DNA of 43,347 nucleotides from Candidatus Hydrogenedentota bacterium (GTDB lineage Bacteria; Hydrogenedentota; Hydrogenedentia; Hydrogenedentales; JAGMZX01), in contig JAKQEQ010000153.1 in assembly GCA_029556545.1 (NCBI GenBank), positions 1 through 43,347 of the forward strand, written 5' to 3'. Both the position numbers and the translations under genes were made by a program. The notes beneath the pieces are model-generated. The model saw nothing but the letters and a program-made list of their open reading frames with translations. It was not told where the DNA came from and did no database searches. Positions within the stretch are counted from its first letter, which is position 1, and every line of letters starts with the position of its first letter. Shown here in pieces: positions 8,714-17,073 of this stretch.

Positions 8714-8818
8714 TTATGTCGGCGCTTCCCGGACGCCGCGGTTGCCGCCGCCTGTCAACCGTATCGTCGCTGAGTCGCGCCCGATACTTTCCCTTGCCGT
8801 GATTCGCGAGGACTTCAT
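8714..8818 (-). CDS. Possible 34-residue leader peptide upstream of the coiled-coil/winged-helix gene
   Basis: An ATG frame starts MKSSRITARESIGRD and stops at a TAA whose last bases are part of the AAAGGAGG site of the next gene, so translation of the two would be coupled. The frame has its own AAAGGAGGT site, 11 bases before the ATG, which is long spacing. The peptide is basic and has no domain or membrane segment that I can see. It may be a real small protein, a translational leader, or chance. Confidence 0.35.
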   Translation of the reverse strand: MKSSRITARESIGRDSATIRLTGGGNRGVREAPT

Positions 8819-9178
8819 CTCGCGGGATGACCTCCTTTCTTTTGGCGGCTTCACAATGGGTGATAGCACAGGATTTTGCACCTAACGGGCGCCTAACGAT
8901 TGATTAACATCGTCATAATCTGATGTGAAACATGCCAGCAGTGGATGAAAATAGATGGCAGATTTTTGTCAAGTTGTGTGGATTGATTTGACCAATATGA
9001 TTGCATAAAAAGGCGCTCTTGCCTGCCGTAGCCCACCGCTCCTGGTTGAAACTACCTGTCGTGACGCGCATGAGTATTTCTCTCCGCAGAAGATTACCTA
9101 TTGACAAGACCCCGGAAATCGAGTATGCTGATGCCAAGGCAGGCGAACGGGCGGTGGTGGAGGGATGGAGGACCGGCC
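8819..9178. other. AT-rich divergent intergenic regulatory region
   Basis: This 360-bp spacer separates two divergent candidate regulators and is clearly more AT-rich than its surroundings between about 8870 and 9010. It holds the plus-strand promoter at 9101. On the minus strand it has a perfect TTGACA (complement of 8968-8973) with AT-rich sequence following (TATTTTCAT), but the -10 spacing is poor. I see no gene in it beyond the 34-codon leader just to its left. Confidence 0.6.
9101..9129 (+). promoter_or_regulatory. Strong sigma-70-type promoter (TTGACA-17-TATGCT)
   Basis: A perfect -35 and a four-of-six -10 with ideal 17-base spacing make this the best promoter in the window. The transcript would start near 9136, about 43 bases before the ATG at 9179. 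This also rules out the TTG at 9101 as the start of the downstream protein. Confidence 0.75.
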
Positions 9179-9853
9179 ATGGCAGGCAGACGGACACGAG
9201 ATTGTACGAGGCATTGCGTCGGACCGCTGATGCTGGACCTGGACAACGGAACACTGGGTCTTGCCGAGCCGAGCGAGCGAGTGGACGTGCCGCATTCGGC
9301 GCTCCTGTTCCTGGCGTGGTTGGTGGAGAAGGGCCCGCTGACGGCGTCGGTGCTTTATGGACTAGCTTGTCGGCATCCCCGGGAATCGAAGCGGTCACGA
9401 AGCGCGATTGAATTGGCTGATGGTTATAGCCGATACCAGTTGTCGCTGTTACGAAAGGCGTTCGGAACATTGCGGATGCCGTGCCCGGTTCACAAGAAGG
9501 GCAGGGGCCCTGCCGCGCCGTATTATCTCGCGGAGGACGAGGCGCCGATTCGGGTATGCTCGAGCGTGCTGCCTTTTGAGGACAGGTTGCTGAACCAGGC
9601 CATCCGTGAATACGACAGGAAGGCGCACCGGGGTTGCCTGGAGACCTTGTGCGAGAACGACGCGCTGGAGACGGGGTCGTACTGTTATCGCAGTCGCGGG
9701 GCGCTGTACGCCATGCGTGCAACGTTGGCGATGAGGGATATGTCCGCGGCATTTGGGTACGAACGGGATGTGATGCCGTCGCTGCTGCTTGAAGAGGAAC
9801 GACGGCTGCATCGGGAAGCAGTCGCCCTGCTCAGTGAGCGGCGGTCCGCCTGA
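9179..9853 (+). CDS. Unrecognised protein, possible winged-helix regulator
   Basis: This 224-residue protein is not recognised. Residues 20-120 read like a winged helix: a short strand (MLDLDNGTLGL), a hydrophobic helix (VPHSALLFLAWLVEKGP), a helix, then YQLSLLRKAFGTL as possible recognition helix and a hairpin ending PYYLAEDE. The overall rhythm resembles the C-terminus of the divergent gene at 8076, although identity is low. The second half is helical, rich in Arg and Glu, and ends in ALLSERRSA. GGAGG sits seven bases before the chosen ATG, and the promoter at 9101 supports that start. The next gene, a SorC-like regulator, starts 20 bases after the stop, so the two are probably co-transcribed. 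Confidence 0.6.
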   Translation: MAGRRTRDCTRHCVGPLMLDLDNGTLGLAEPSERVDVPHSALLFLAWLVEKGPLTASVLYGLACRHPRESKRSRSAIELADGYSRYQLSLLRKAFGTLRMPCPVHKKGRGPAAPYYLAEDEAPIRVCSSVLPFEDRLLNQAIREYDRKAHRGCLETLCENDALETGSYCYRSRGALYAMRATLAMRDMSAAFGYERDVMPSLLLEEERRLHREAVALLSERRSA

Positions 9854-9873
9854 TTACGGGAGTGTTCGCGATT

Positions 9874-11259
9874 ATGGATTCCAAGCTGGAAGCGCTGGTC
9901 ATGGCGCAGCAGGCATTCGTCGAGCGGATGAATTATAACGACATCGCGCAATTGCACGGCGTGTCGGTGGCTACGGTTTCGCGGCGCCTCGCCGAGGCGA
10001 AGGAGAGCGGCTTTGTGCGGGAGATTCGCCGTGTTTTGCCGCCCAACGATCTCCGGGAGGCGCTTTACCGCTATGTGACCTTCGACAAGATCGGCAGGCG
10101 ATTGCGCGAGGCGCTGAACCAGCGCGGCGCGGGGCTCAAGCGGGTCATTGTCACGGCGGGGGACACCAATCCGGCCGAGGAATCGTCCGAGGATGAGGAA
10201 CGAAAGAAGGGGTTCCCGCGCATTACGCGCGTGGGCATTCACGGCGCGCGACTGCTCCAACAGGAACTCAAGGTGTTGCTCACGACGCAGAACTGTGTGC
10301 GCATCGGCGTCAACTGGGGATACGCCGTCCAGATGGTTTGCACCCAGTTTGGCGAATGCGACGATGAGGCATTGTTGGACTGCCCGCCGGAGCGCATCGA
10401 ATTCAACGCGTTGTCGGGGTTGTTCTGGATAGACTGTGACCCTGATATTGAACGGGCGCGAAGATCGTGGGTGTCCTCGTCCGCGGTCAACGCACAGCGG
10501 CTTGTGCAGGCGTTCCGACACCAGGAAGACATGCGGGTGCATCTTATCCGCGTGCCGGCGATTATCGGCAAGGAGATGTTCGAGAGCGAGCGGAGGCGCC
10601 TGGACATGACGCGGGAGGTGCTGCAGAACTTCTGCAAGTCGGACCCAGGGTACCGATACCTGTACGGCGACAAACCGATCTTCCCGACCACCGCCCAGGC
10701 CGAGGCGTATCTCAGCGAGCGTTGGTTGCGCCGCGGTACGGATCCCGGGCAATTCGGCACGATTCTCGAACAGGATTTCCTGCTTACGGGCCTGAGCAGC
10801 CTCGATAAGACCGCCGGGTTCGTGCACTTGAGCGACCTCGCCCTCGATAAACAGGTCGAATACTTCCGCGAGCGTTTCCATGCTTCCGGCGACGTCGCCA
10901 GTCACATCTTCACGGAGGACAGCAAGATACCGAGACTCGACCACCCGGCGCATCCGGAAATCGGCGCGGAAAACGCGCGGGTGCTCTCGTTGTGGCCGGA
11001 GGACCTGACGCAGTGCGCCGACCTGCACCGGGCCACACCAGGCGGGGTTATCGTGCTTTCGTGCGGCCAGAAAAAAGCGCATGCGCTTCTCATCGCGCTG
11101 ACCGGCCTGCAAATTGCGAACTACGTCGTGATCGACACCAACCTCGCCTGGAAGCTTTACGAGCACATGGGCATGATCAACGAACAGGAGCGGGATTTCT
11201 CGACTGTGGAGCTCTGGGACTTCTCCGTCAACGGGTCGAACGGGCAAGAGAACGGCTGA
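9874..11259 (+). CDS. Enlarged SorC/DeoR-type transcriptional regulator with sugar-binding-like domain
   Basis: The 461-residue protein has an N-terminal helix-turn-helix (YNDIAQLHGVSVATVSRRLAEAKESG, about residues 20-45) of the SorC type. The SorC effector domain is recognisable in pieces: GARLLQQELK, CVRIGVNWGYAVQMV and, near the C-terminus, GGVIVLSCGQKKAHALLIALTGL followed by YVVIDTNLAWKLYEHM. SorC proteins are usually about 315 residues, so roughly 140 extra residues are spread between these landmarks (around 90-140 and 250-370). The ligand is probably a phosphorylated sugar if the domain is functional. The ATG at 9874 has GGGAG upstream; a GTG at 9862 is an alternative. It likely forms an operon with the gene before it. 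Confidence 0.75.
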   Translation: MDSKLEALVMAQQAFVERMNYNDIAQLHGVSVATVSRRLAEAKESGFVREIRRVLPPNDLREALYRYVTFDKIGRRLREALNQRGAGLKRVIVTAGDTNPAEESSEDEERKKGFPRITRVGIHGARLLQQELKVLLTTQNCVRIGVNWGYAVQMVCTQFGECDDEALLDCPPERIEFNALSGLFWIDCDPDIERARRSWVSSSAVNAQRLVQAFRHQEDMRVHLIRVPAIIGKEMFESERRRLDMTREVLQNFCKSDPGYRYLYGDKPIFPTTAQAEAYLSERWLRRGTDPGQFGTILEQDFLLTGLSSLDKTAGFVHLSDLALDKQVEYFRERFHASGDVASHIFTEDSKIPRLDHPAHPEIGAENARVLSLWPEDLTQCADLHRATPGGVIVLSCGQKKAHALLIALTGLQIANYVVIDTNLAWKLYEHMGMINEQERDFSTVELWDFSVNGSNGQENG

Positions 11260-11280
11260 CTTGCGGCGGCCGCACGCGCG

Positions 11281-12900
11281 TCACCAGTACGTATAGAAGT
11301 ACGATTCGATCAGCCAGCACTGAAACGCGAGAAAGGCGAGTGTGGCGACGAGAGGGGTTACGCTCTTCGCGTTGCGGCCCCATGCTTCGATCAGGTGCGC
11401 CGCGGGCAGCGCGAGAAACGGAAACACGTACAACGCCGACCGCTCCCCCTCACCGCGCGCCAGATACAGGAGATTCAGCGCCGCCAGCGTGAGCAGGCAC
11501 ACGAGGAACAGCCCCTTGCGCGCGGGGTCCGGCCGCAGCAACCGCTTCACGAACAGCACCGACACCGGAATCCCCGCGAAGAATAGCCAGGACAAAGGAT
11601 TGACTATGCGCCAGGTCCACGCGGGCCATCGCGGTGTCATCAGATCGAGGTGGCGCTGGTCCGCGTCGAATTGCGCCTTGCACGCCTGGAAGCACGCGAT
11701 CATGTCGAAGCCGGACCAGAGGCGCACCGCGGCGTGAATCGCGATGAACGCCAGCAGCGTGGCCGCCGCCGTCGTCACGACCGCCGTGGGCGCGCGCCGC
11801 AGCTTCCACAGGCCGACCAGGGCGAAATAGGCCCCGATCCCGACGAGGGAAAAGGATAGGAGGGACATGACGCCGTAGCCCAGCCCGGCGGCAAGCGCAT
11901 AGGCGACCGCGCCGCGTTGAATCGCCCGCGTGAACAGGAACAGGGTCAGGAGCGTGAACGGCGCGAACAGGATGTCCGCGCTGGTGGCGGTGAACAGGAC
12001 GATGGCGGGGATGACGCTGTACAGGAGGCAGCAGGTAAGGGCCGTTCGCTTGTCGGTGAGTTCGCGCGTCCACCAATACAGCGGGGCTATCGCGAGCGCC
12101 CCGAAGGCGACGGTCGCCAGCGACAGCGCCATAGGTTCTCGCCCGACCACGTAAGAGAATATCCAGAGGAGCGCGATAGGGCCGGGCGGATGGACGCGCG
12201 CGTGCATGGATAGGTGGGGACGCAGCCGAAGATAGCGCCCGAAGAGTTCCTGGATCGACCCTCCCGCGCCGATGTCGCCGACGTACTCGTAGGTATGGCG
12301 GGCGTACGCTTGGGCGATGCCCGCGGGACCGCCGCGAATCATGGCGACCGCGCATGCGAACAACGCCGCGAACGCGATGAGTCCCGCCAGGAACCAGGCG
12401 ACGCTCCGGGGCGAGGGATCTTGATCAAACCAACGTATCCACGCGAGAACACGCAGACAGACGGCCAGCCCGCCGCAGAACACGAGAAACGCGAGCAGAT
12501 GCCACCGCATCAAGCGCGCATATTCCGCGGCAACTGCGCGCAAGGGTTGGCTTTGCGCGACCGCGTCTTGGTACAATGCAGATGCGGCCAGCGCGGCAAG
12601 CAGCGCGCACGCGGCGACGGCCGCCGCCGTGCGCCGGTTGCTCCGGCGCACATAGGGACGCCCCAACAAGAGATACGCCGCCCCGATCAAGGCGGCCATG
12701 GCCAAGGGAACCGCGGCGGTCCGAAAGGCGGGGGCCGGTATCGCGTAAAAGGGAGTCACGTTGCCGTGGATTCCCTCGAGGCCGACAAGCCATAGCACCA
12801 ACACCCCGACCAGGCTCCAGATCAGGGTGCGCGTGTAGAGGCCGGTAAGCCGGGCGCCCAACGGCGCGGGGGCGCATCCGCCGGATGTGTCCAGCGACAT
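11281..12900 (-). CDS. Multi-spanning GT-C type glycosyltransferase (GT39/PMT-like)
   Basis: This 539-residue protein has about 12-13 hydrophobic segments. The HARVHPPGPIALLWIF stretch near residue 230 is the HPPG motif seen in bacterial GT-C enzymes related to PMT/ArnT, and an acidic loop precedes it (EYVGDIGAGGSIQELFG). Such enzymes take a sugar from polyprenyl phosphate and place it on a lipid, glycan or protein outside the inner membrane. The GT2 gene at 5.8 kb could supply the donor. Members of this group are very divergent and acceptors cannot be predicted. The start is the ATG before GTP-rich sequence MSLDTSGG; no strong ribosome binding site is visible. Confidence 0.75.
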   Translation of the reverse strand: MSLDTSGGCAPAPLGARLTGLYTRTLIWSLVGVLVLWLVGLEGIHGNVTPFYAIPAPAFRTAAVPLAMAALIGAAYLLLGRPYVRRSNRRTAAAVAACALLAALAASALYQDAVAQSQPLRAVAAEYARLMRWHLLAFLVFCGGLAVCLRVLAWIRWFDQDPSPRSVAWFLAGLIAFAALFACAVAMIRGGPAGIAQAYARHTYEYVGDIGAGGSIQELFGRYLRLRPHLSMHARVHPPGPIALLWIFSYVVGREPMALSLATVAFGALAIAPLYWWTRELTDKRTALTCCLLYSVIPAIVLFTATSADILFAPFTLLTLFLFTRAIQRGAVAYALAAGLGYGVMSLLSFSLVGIGAYFALVGLWKLRRAPTAVVTTAAATLLAFIAIHAAVRLWSGFDMIACFQACKAQFDADQRHLDLMTPRWPAWTWRIVNPLSWLFFAGIPVSVLFVKRLLRPDPARKGLFLVCLLTLAALNLLYLARGEGERSALYVFPFLALPAAHLIEAWGRNAKSVTPLVATLAFLAFQCWLIESYFYTYW

Positions 12901-13012
12901 GGCGGCATTTTAGCCGTGTTTCTCCTTGTTTTCCAAGGCCGAAAGGAACTTCAGCTTGACCCGAGGGATACACGAAGACGGCGGAAAGCCCGCTGTTTCA
13001 ACGGGTCAGAGC

Positions 13013-13807
13013 ATGTCGGCAAGAGCATCGCGCGAATATTTGCGGGGTAGCTATGCGGCCCTGTATGGAGATGCGTTGGCGCGGCGGCGCCTGCGCCGCT
13101 TTCTCGTGCTATCCGCCTTTCTGCATGCGTCGTTTTTGACGGCGCTGGTGTTCGTGCCGCGCCAGCGTCCGCCCGAGCCTGTGCGCATGGTCTATCAGAT
13201 GGAGATGGTCCACGAAACGGTCGAGGCCGCTCCGGTCGAGGAACCGGCCCCGCCGGAACCAGAGCCACCGAAACCGGAGCCGCCGAAGCCGGAGCCCAAG
13301 CCGGAGCCCAAGCCGGAACCCAAACCAGAACCCAAGCCGGAACCCAAACCGGAGCCCAAGCCGGAACCTAAGCCAGAACCCAAGCCAGAACCCAAGCCGG
13401 AGCCCAAACCGGAGCCCCCTAAGCCGAAGCCAAAACCGGAGCCGCCCAAGCCGCAGCAGGTGGCGCAGGCCAAGCCGCCCAGTCGGGCGTCCATCTCGGC
13501 GCAACAGGACTTGGATCCCAAACTCGGGTGGTGGATCAACCAAGTCCAGCGAAAGATATCCTCGATGTGGCAGATTCCGCCGGGCATCCGGCTCGACGCG
13601 ACGGAAACATCGGCGCGTGTCAGTTTCTGGGTTGACCGCGAGGGACGCCTGCTCGAGATGCCCGTCGTGACGCAGCATGCCAGCGACCCGGCGCTCGGGA
13701 ACTCGGGCGTGCAGGTCATCCGCCTGGCGGCGCCGTTGCCGCGCCTGCCGGACGACTACCAGGGAACGGAACTCCGAGTTGAAATGACGTTCACGCTTGA
13801 GCGATAG
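13013..13807 (+). CDS. TolA/TonB-like energy-transducing protein with Pro-Glu-Lys spacer
   Basis: A 264-residue inner-membrane anchored periplasmic protein. One membrane segment (FLVLSAFLHASFLTALVFV, residues 30-48) follows a basic N-terminus. Next is a long EPKP repeat (about residues 80-155) expected to span the periplasm. The C-terminal domain (DPKLGWWINQVQRKISSMWQIPP to the end at TFTLER) has the strand-helix layout of TonB/TolA. The next gene is tolB, so TolA is the likely role: linking inner-membrane force to the Tol-Pal complex at the outer membrane. tolQ, tolR and pal are not in the window. The ATG at 13013 was chosen because it leaves a normal membrane anchor; an earlier TTG at 12926 lacks support. 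Confidence 0.78.
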   Translation: MSARASREYLRGSYAALYGDALARRRLRRFLVLSAFLHASFLTALVFVPRQRPPEPVRMVYQMEMVHETVEAAPVEEPAPPEPEPPKPEPPKPEPKPEPKPEPKPEPKPEPKPEPKPEPKPEPKPEPKPEPKPEPPKPKPKPEPPKPQQVAQAKPPSRASISAQQDLDPKLGWWINQVQRKISSMWQIPPGIRLDATETSARVSFWVDREGRLLEMPVVTQHASDPALGNSGVQVIRLAAPLPRLPDDYQGTELRVEMTFTLER

Positions 13808-13861
13808 AGAAGGGAACGGGTTACGGCCGCATTGCGCCGCCCGAACGAAAGGGAGAATCTC

Positions 13862-15178
13862 GTGAAACCGCTTTGCAGCTTGTTGGTGTTACTGGCGGCG
13901 TTGGCCGTCCACGTTCCGGTTTGGGCGCAAGGGGCCGTCGCGATTGACATCCGGCGCGGCGCGGACAAGCGCGCGGTAGTCGCCGTCCCGCCGTTCCTGG
14001 CGCAGCCCGGCCTTGAGACCGCCGCACGGGAGATATCGCAGGTCATCAGTTACGACCTGGAGTTCTCGGGGCTGTTCCTGGCGCTTCCGCCGAACGAATA
14101 TCCGCCGGGATTCGTCGGCTTCGACCCGGACGTGAACAAGATCAACCTCGATCCGTGGCGTCAGACTCGGGCGGAGCATATCGTGTTCGGGCTGATCACG
14201 CTCGAGGGCGACACGCTCGTGGCGGAATTGCGGCTTTTCGACCTCTTCTCGAAGCAGCAGATTGTGGGCCGATCGCTGCGCGCGCAACGCGATCTGCCCC
14301 GGCTGCTCGCCCACCGCTTTACCGAGGAAGTGATTCGGTACGTGGACGGGACGCCGGGGATCGGCACGTCGGAGATTTGCTTCAGCGCGGTCGCCGGGCA
14401 CAACGTGAAGGAGATTTTTGTCGCGGACTACGACGGCGCGAACGCGCGTCAGGTGACACAGCACGGCACGGTGTCGATCATGCCGCAGATGTCGCCGGAC
14501 GGGAGCCGCATCGCCTATCTCTCGTACAAGGACCGGTACTGTTTCCTCTACATTTACGATCGCGGCACGGGCAAGTCCACGCCGCTCTCGAAGGAAGTGG
14601 GACTCAACGCCGCGCCCGCGTGGTCGCCGGACGGCAGCCACCTCGCCATCGTGTTGAGCAAGGACGCCAATACGGAGATTTACCTGCGCAACGCGGACGG
14701 AACCGGGCTCAAGCGCCTCACGAATAACAAGGCGGGCGACACGTCGCCCACTTTCGATCCGTCGGACCAGCGCATTGCGTTTGTGAGCGATCGCGGCGGC
14801 AGCCCGCAGATTTGGGTGATGAACGCGGACGGGTCGGGGGCGCGGCGTCTTTCCGTGCAGGGCGGCAACGCCTACGACCCCGAGTGGTCGCCGGACGGCA
14901 AGTGGATCGCGTATGTTGGCGAGCGGCGCGGCGAAGGTCTCGAAATCTACATCATGGACGCCGAAACCGGACAGAACTATCAGCGCCTGACGAACTCGCC
15001 GGGCAGCAACGAATCGCCCGCGTGGTCCGCGGACGGACGGCACATCATGTTTTCGACGACGCGGAACGGGCGCGCCGAGTTGTACAGCTACACGATCAAG
15101 ACGGGCGAAGAGCGCCCCGTGCCCAATATCGCCACGCGCGCCCAGGGACCGTCCTGGGGGCCGCGTCGCGGCAACTGA
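13862..15178 (+). CDS. tolB: Tol-Pal system beta-propeller protein TolB
   Basis: A 438-residue periplasmic protein. It has a Sec signal peptide ending about VPVWAQG, an N-terminal alpha/beta domain (VVAVPPFLAQPG to about residue 160), and five PD40 propeller repeats of the form PQMSPDGSRIAYLS, PAWSPDGSHLAIVL, PTFDPSDQRIAFVS, PEWSPDGKWIAYVG and PAWSADGRHIMFST. TolB links Pal to other Tol proteins and supports outer-membrane constriction. The GTG start has GGGAG six bases upstream and is 54 bases after tolA-like; a TTG further upstream is less likely. The usual length is about 430 residues. Confidence 0.93.
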   Translation: MKPLCSLLVLLAALAVHVPVWAQGAVAIDIRRGADKRAVVAVPPFLAQPGLETAAREISQVISYDLEFSGLFLALPPNEYPPGFVGFDPDVNKINLDPWRQTRAEHIVFGLITLEGDTLVAELRLFDLFSKQQIVGRSLRAQRDLPRLLAHRFTEEVIRYVDGTPGIGTSEICFSAVAGHNVKEIFVADYDGANARQVTQHGTVSIMPQMSPDGSRIAYLSYKDRYCFLYIYDRGTGKSTPLSKEVGLNAAPAWSPDGSHLAIVLSKDANTEIYLRNADGTGLKRLTNNKAGDTSPTFDPSDQRIAFVSDRGGSPQIWVMNADGSGARRLSVQGGNAYDPEWSPDGKWIAYVGERRGEGLEIYIMDAETGQNYQRLTNSPGSNESPAWSADGRHIMFSTTRNGRAELYSYTIKTGEERPVPNIATRAQGPSWGPRRGN

Positions 15179-15191
15179 GCGAAGGGGCCGT

Positions 15192-15653
15192 ATGGGCGAA
15201 AAACTGATCGCCACGAACCGGCGCGCCGGCCGGGATTACCATATCCTGGACAAGATCGAGGCGGGCGTCTCGCTCACCGGCACGGAAGTGAAGTCGCTGC
15301 GGGTCACGGGCGGCATTACGCTGAAGGACAGTTACGCGGACATCGAGGGGGGCGAACTTTATCTGCTCAACGCGCACATCAATCCCTACGAACAGGGCAA
15401 CCTCTTCAACCATGATCCCGAGCGGCCGCGGAAGCTGCTGCTGCACAAGCGCGAGATCATCCGGCTCGCGCAACGTGTCGAGGAGAAAGGCTTCACGCTT
15501 GTGCCACTGCGCGTTTACTTCAAGCGCGGCCGCGTGAAGATCGAGATTGGCGTGTGCCGCGGCAAGCACGTCTTCGACAAGCGGGAGGACATCAAGAAGC
15601 GCGAGAGCGATCGCGAGATTGACCGCGCGTTGAAACAGGCGCGGCGAGGCTGA
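15192..15653 (+). CDS. smpB: SsrA-binding protein SmpB
   Basis: The 153-residue protein matches SmpB along its length: IATNRRAGRDYHILDKIEAGVSLTGTEVKSLR at the start, LLNAHINPYEQGN, RPRKLLLHKREI in the middle, and the basic tail KREDIKKRESDREIDRALK. SmpB binds tmRNA and places it in the ribosomal A site to rescue stalled ribosomes. The tmRNA gene is not in this window. It follows tolB by 13 bases and precedes the thioesterase by 10 bases, so all are probably one transcript. Confidence 0.96.
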   Translation: MGEKLIATNRRAGRDYHILDKIEAGVSLTGTEVKSLRVTGGITLKDSYADIEGGELYLLNAHINPYEQGNLFNHDPERPRKLLLHKREIIRLAQRVEEKGFTLVPLRVYFKRGRVKIEIGVCRGKHVFDKREDIKKRESDREIDRALKQARRG

Positions 15654-15663
15654 GGCGGCCATC

Positions 15664-16092
15664 ATGCACAAGGCATTGCCGCACGCACGCCCGCTGCTGG
15701 TAACGCTGCCCATCCGCGTGCAGACCTACGACATCGACCTCGCGCGGCACGTGAACAACGGGGTCTATATTCGTTGGCTGGAAGACCTGCGGATGGAGAT
15801 GCTGCGCGTCTACTACCCGCTCGAGCGGCTGATCGCGCAGGACGCCGTGCCTATCATCCACTCGACGCGCATCACGTATCATCGCTCGATACGGTTGTTC
15901 GACCACCCCGAGGGCCGCATGTGGTGTTCCCAGATGGGCCGCGCGACGCTCACCCTCGAGGCGGAGATCGTTGTGGGCGATCTCGTGTGCGCGAGCGCGA
16001 CCCAGCGGGGCGTCCTCCTCAAGATCGGCACTAGGCGCCCCGTGCGTATCCCTCAGGAGCTTGCGGACGCGTTCTTGCGGCAGAACGTTTGA
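15664..16092 (+). CDS. YbgC/FadM-like hotdog-fold acyl-CoA thioesterase
   Basis: A 142-residue 4HBT protein. The active-site region reads QTYDIDLARHVNNGVYIRWLEDLR, with the catalytic Asp and the HVNN turn of FadM/YbgC-type enzymes. It would hydrolyse acyl-CoA or acyl-ACP in the cytoplasm. In Escherichia coli ybgC belongs to the tol-pal operon, so its place two genes after tolB is consistent with a conserved link, although smpB separates them here. An exact substrate cannot be given. Confidence 0.82.
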   Translation: MHKALPHARPLLVTLPIRVQTYDIDLARHVNNGVYIRWLEDLRMEMLRVYYPLERLIAQDAVPIIHSTRITYHRSIRLFDHPEGRMWCSQMGRATLTLEAEIVVGDLVCASATQRGVLLKIGTRRPVRIPQELADAFLRQNV

Positions 16093-16158
16093 GCACGCGC
16101 CGTATCGCGTGCATCCTGATGAATCCTGTAATATCACGCGAAAACCGAGGGATGCCTT

Positions 16159-17052
16159 ATGCAATTATCCGTCGGAAAGCATAGCGGCTTGTGGAGCAGG
16201 AGGCGCTTTCTCGTTGCGGCGGGCGCGGTCTTGCCGTGCGCGGTTCTGGCGGGACCACGCGCGGAGGAAACGGGTGCGGCGCCGCCCGAACCGCGTTTTC
16301 GCACGATCACGTACAACGCGCGCGAAGGCGAGGGATGGGGACTGCGCCCGGAACAACAGGCGCGTCTCGCTTGCCTGCGTCCCCAGCTTCCGCAACGAAT
16401 GGCCCTCGAGTTGGCGCTTTACGCGCCGGACGCTGTCACGCTGGTCGAAGCGCCAAGCGAAGCCGCGGTGGCGGAGATGGCGGAAGTCCTGGACATGGAA
16501 TATCGCTACTCCCACGACGCCTCGCCAGGCGCGCTGCTGACGCGCTGCAAGATCGTCGAGTGGGACCCGTCGCCCGAGGGCAAGAACGCGCCGTACACAA
16601 AACAGCAGCGGCCCAAACACTGCGCGCGCGCCGTCATCGAGACCGCGATCGGCCGCGTCACGCTGTATGGCGTCCATTACACGGCCCGGCGCGCGGAACG
16701 GCGCATCGAGGAACTGCGGACGACGCTGGACATCATCGCGGGCGACGTCGCCTCGGGCGGATCATTCCTCCTGCAGGGGGATCTGAACCATTCCCAACGG
16801 ACGCCGGAATATGCGTATTGGACGGATGCCGGGCTCGAAGACGCCTTTCGCTTGAAGGGCGCGGGCATCGAGCACACGCTCGGAACGGCGCAGCCGACGA
16901 TGCGCATCGACTACGTATGGCTGCATGGGCCCATAACGGAACGCTTGGTCGAATGCCGCGTCTTGTTCGAGGGCGCGTTCCGCACCAACCCGGAGGACCC
17001 GAGTTCCGTCGCCCTGAGCGACCACCTGCCCCTGATGGCGACCTTCGGGTGA
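16159..17052 (+). CDS. Tat-exported endonuclease/exonuclease/phosphatase (EEP) family protein
   Basis: A 297-residue protein with a twin-arginine signal (SRRRFLVAAGAVLPCAVLAG, residues 13-32) and an EEP hydrolase domain. Motifs include TITYNAREGEG, the acidic DAVTLVEAPSE, GVHYTARRAERRIEELR, LLQGDLNH (GDxN), TMRIDYVWL and the terminal SDHLPLMATF. These are metal-dependent phosphodiesterases that cut nucleic acids, sphingomyelin or inositol phosphates. Export suggests an extracytoplasmic substrate. The ATG follows ACCGAGGGATG at good distance. Confidence 0.85.
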   Translation: MQLSVGKHSGLWSRRRFLVAAGAVLPCAVLAGPRAEETGAAPPEPRFRTITYNAREGEGWGLRPEQQARLACLRPQLPQRMALELALYAPDAVTLVEAPSEAAVAEMAEVLDMEYRYSHDASPGALLTRCKIVEWDPSPEGKNAPYTKQQRPKHCARAVIETAIGRVTLYGVHYTARRAERRIEELRTTLDIIAGDVASGGSFLLQGDLNHSQRTPEYAYWTDAGLEDAFRLKGAGIEHTLGTAQPTMRIDYVWLHGPITERLVECRVLFEGAFRTNPEDPSSVALSDHLPLMATFG

Positions 17053-17073
17053 CGCGGCCGCCCCGCGACACGC

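Noticed and set aside
9685-11247. A 520-codon minus-strand frame opposite the SorC-like gene
   Set aside because: The composition is typical of an antisense shadow in GC-rich DNA, while the plus strand has recognisable HTH and effector motifs.
12926-13012. Longer TTG-start form of the TolA-like protein
   Set aside because: No ribosome binding site, and the added residues look unrelated to a membrane anchor.
13280-13440. EPKP-encoding repeat as a mobile or regulatory DNA repeat
   Set aside because: It is the normal Pro-rich spacer of a TonB/TolA-type protein.
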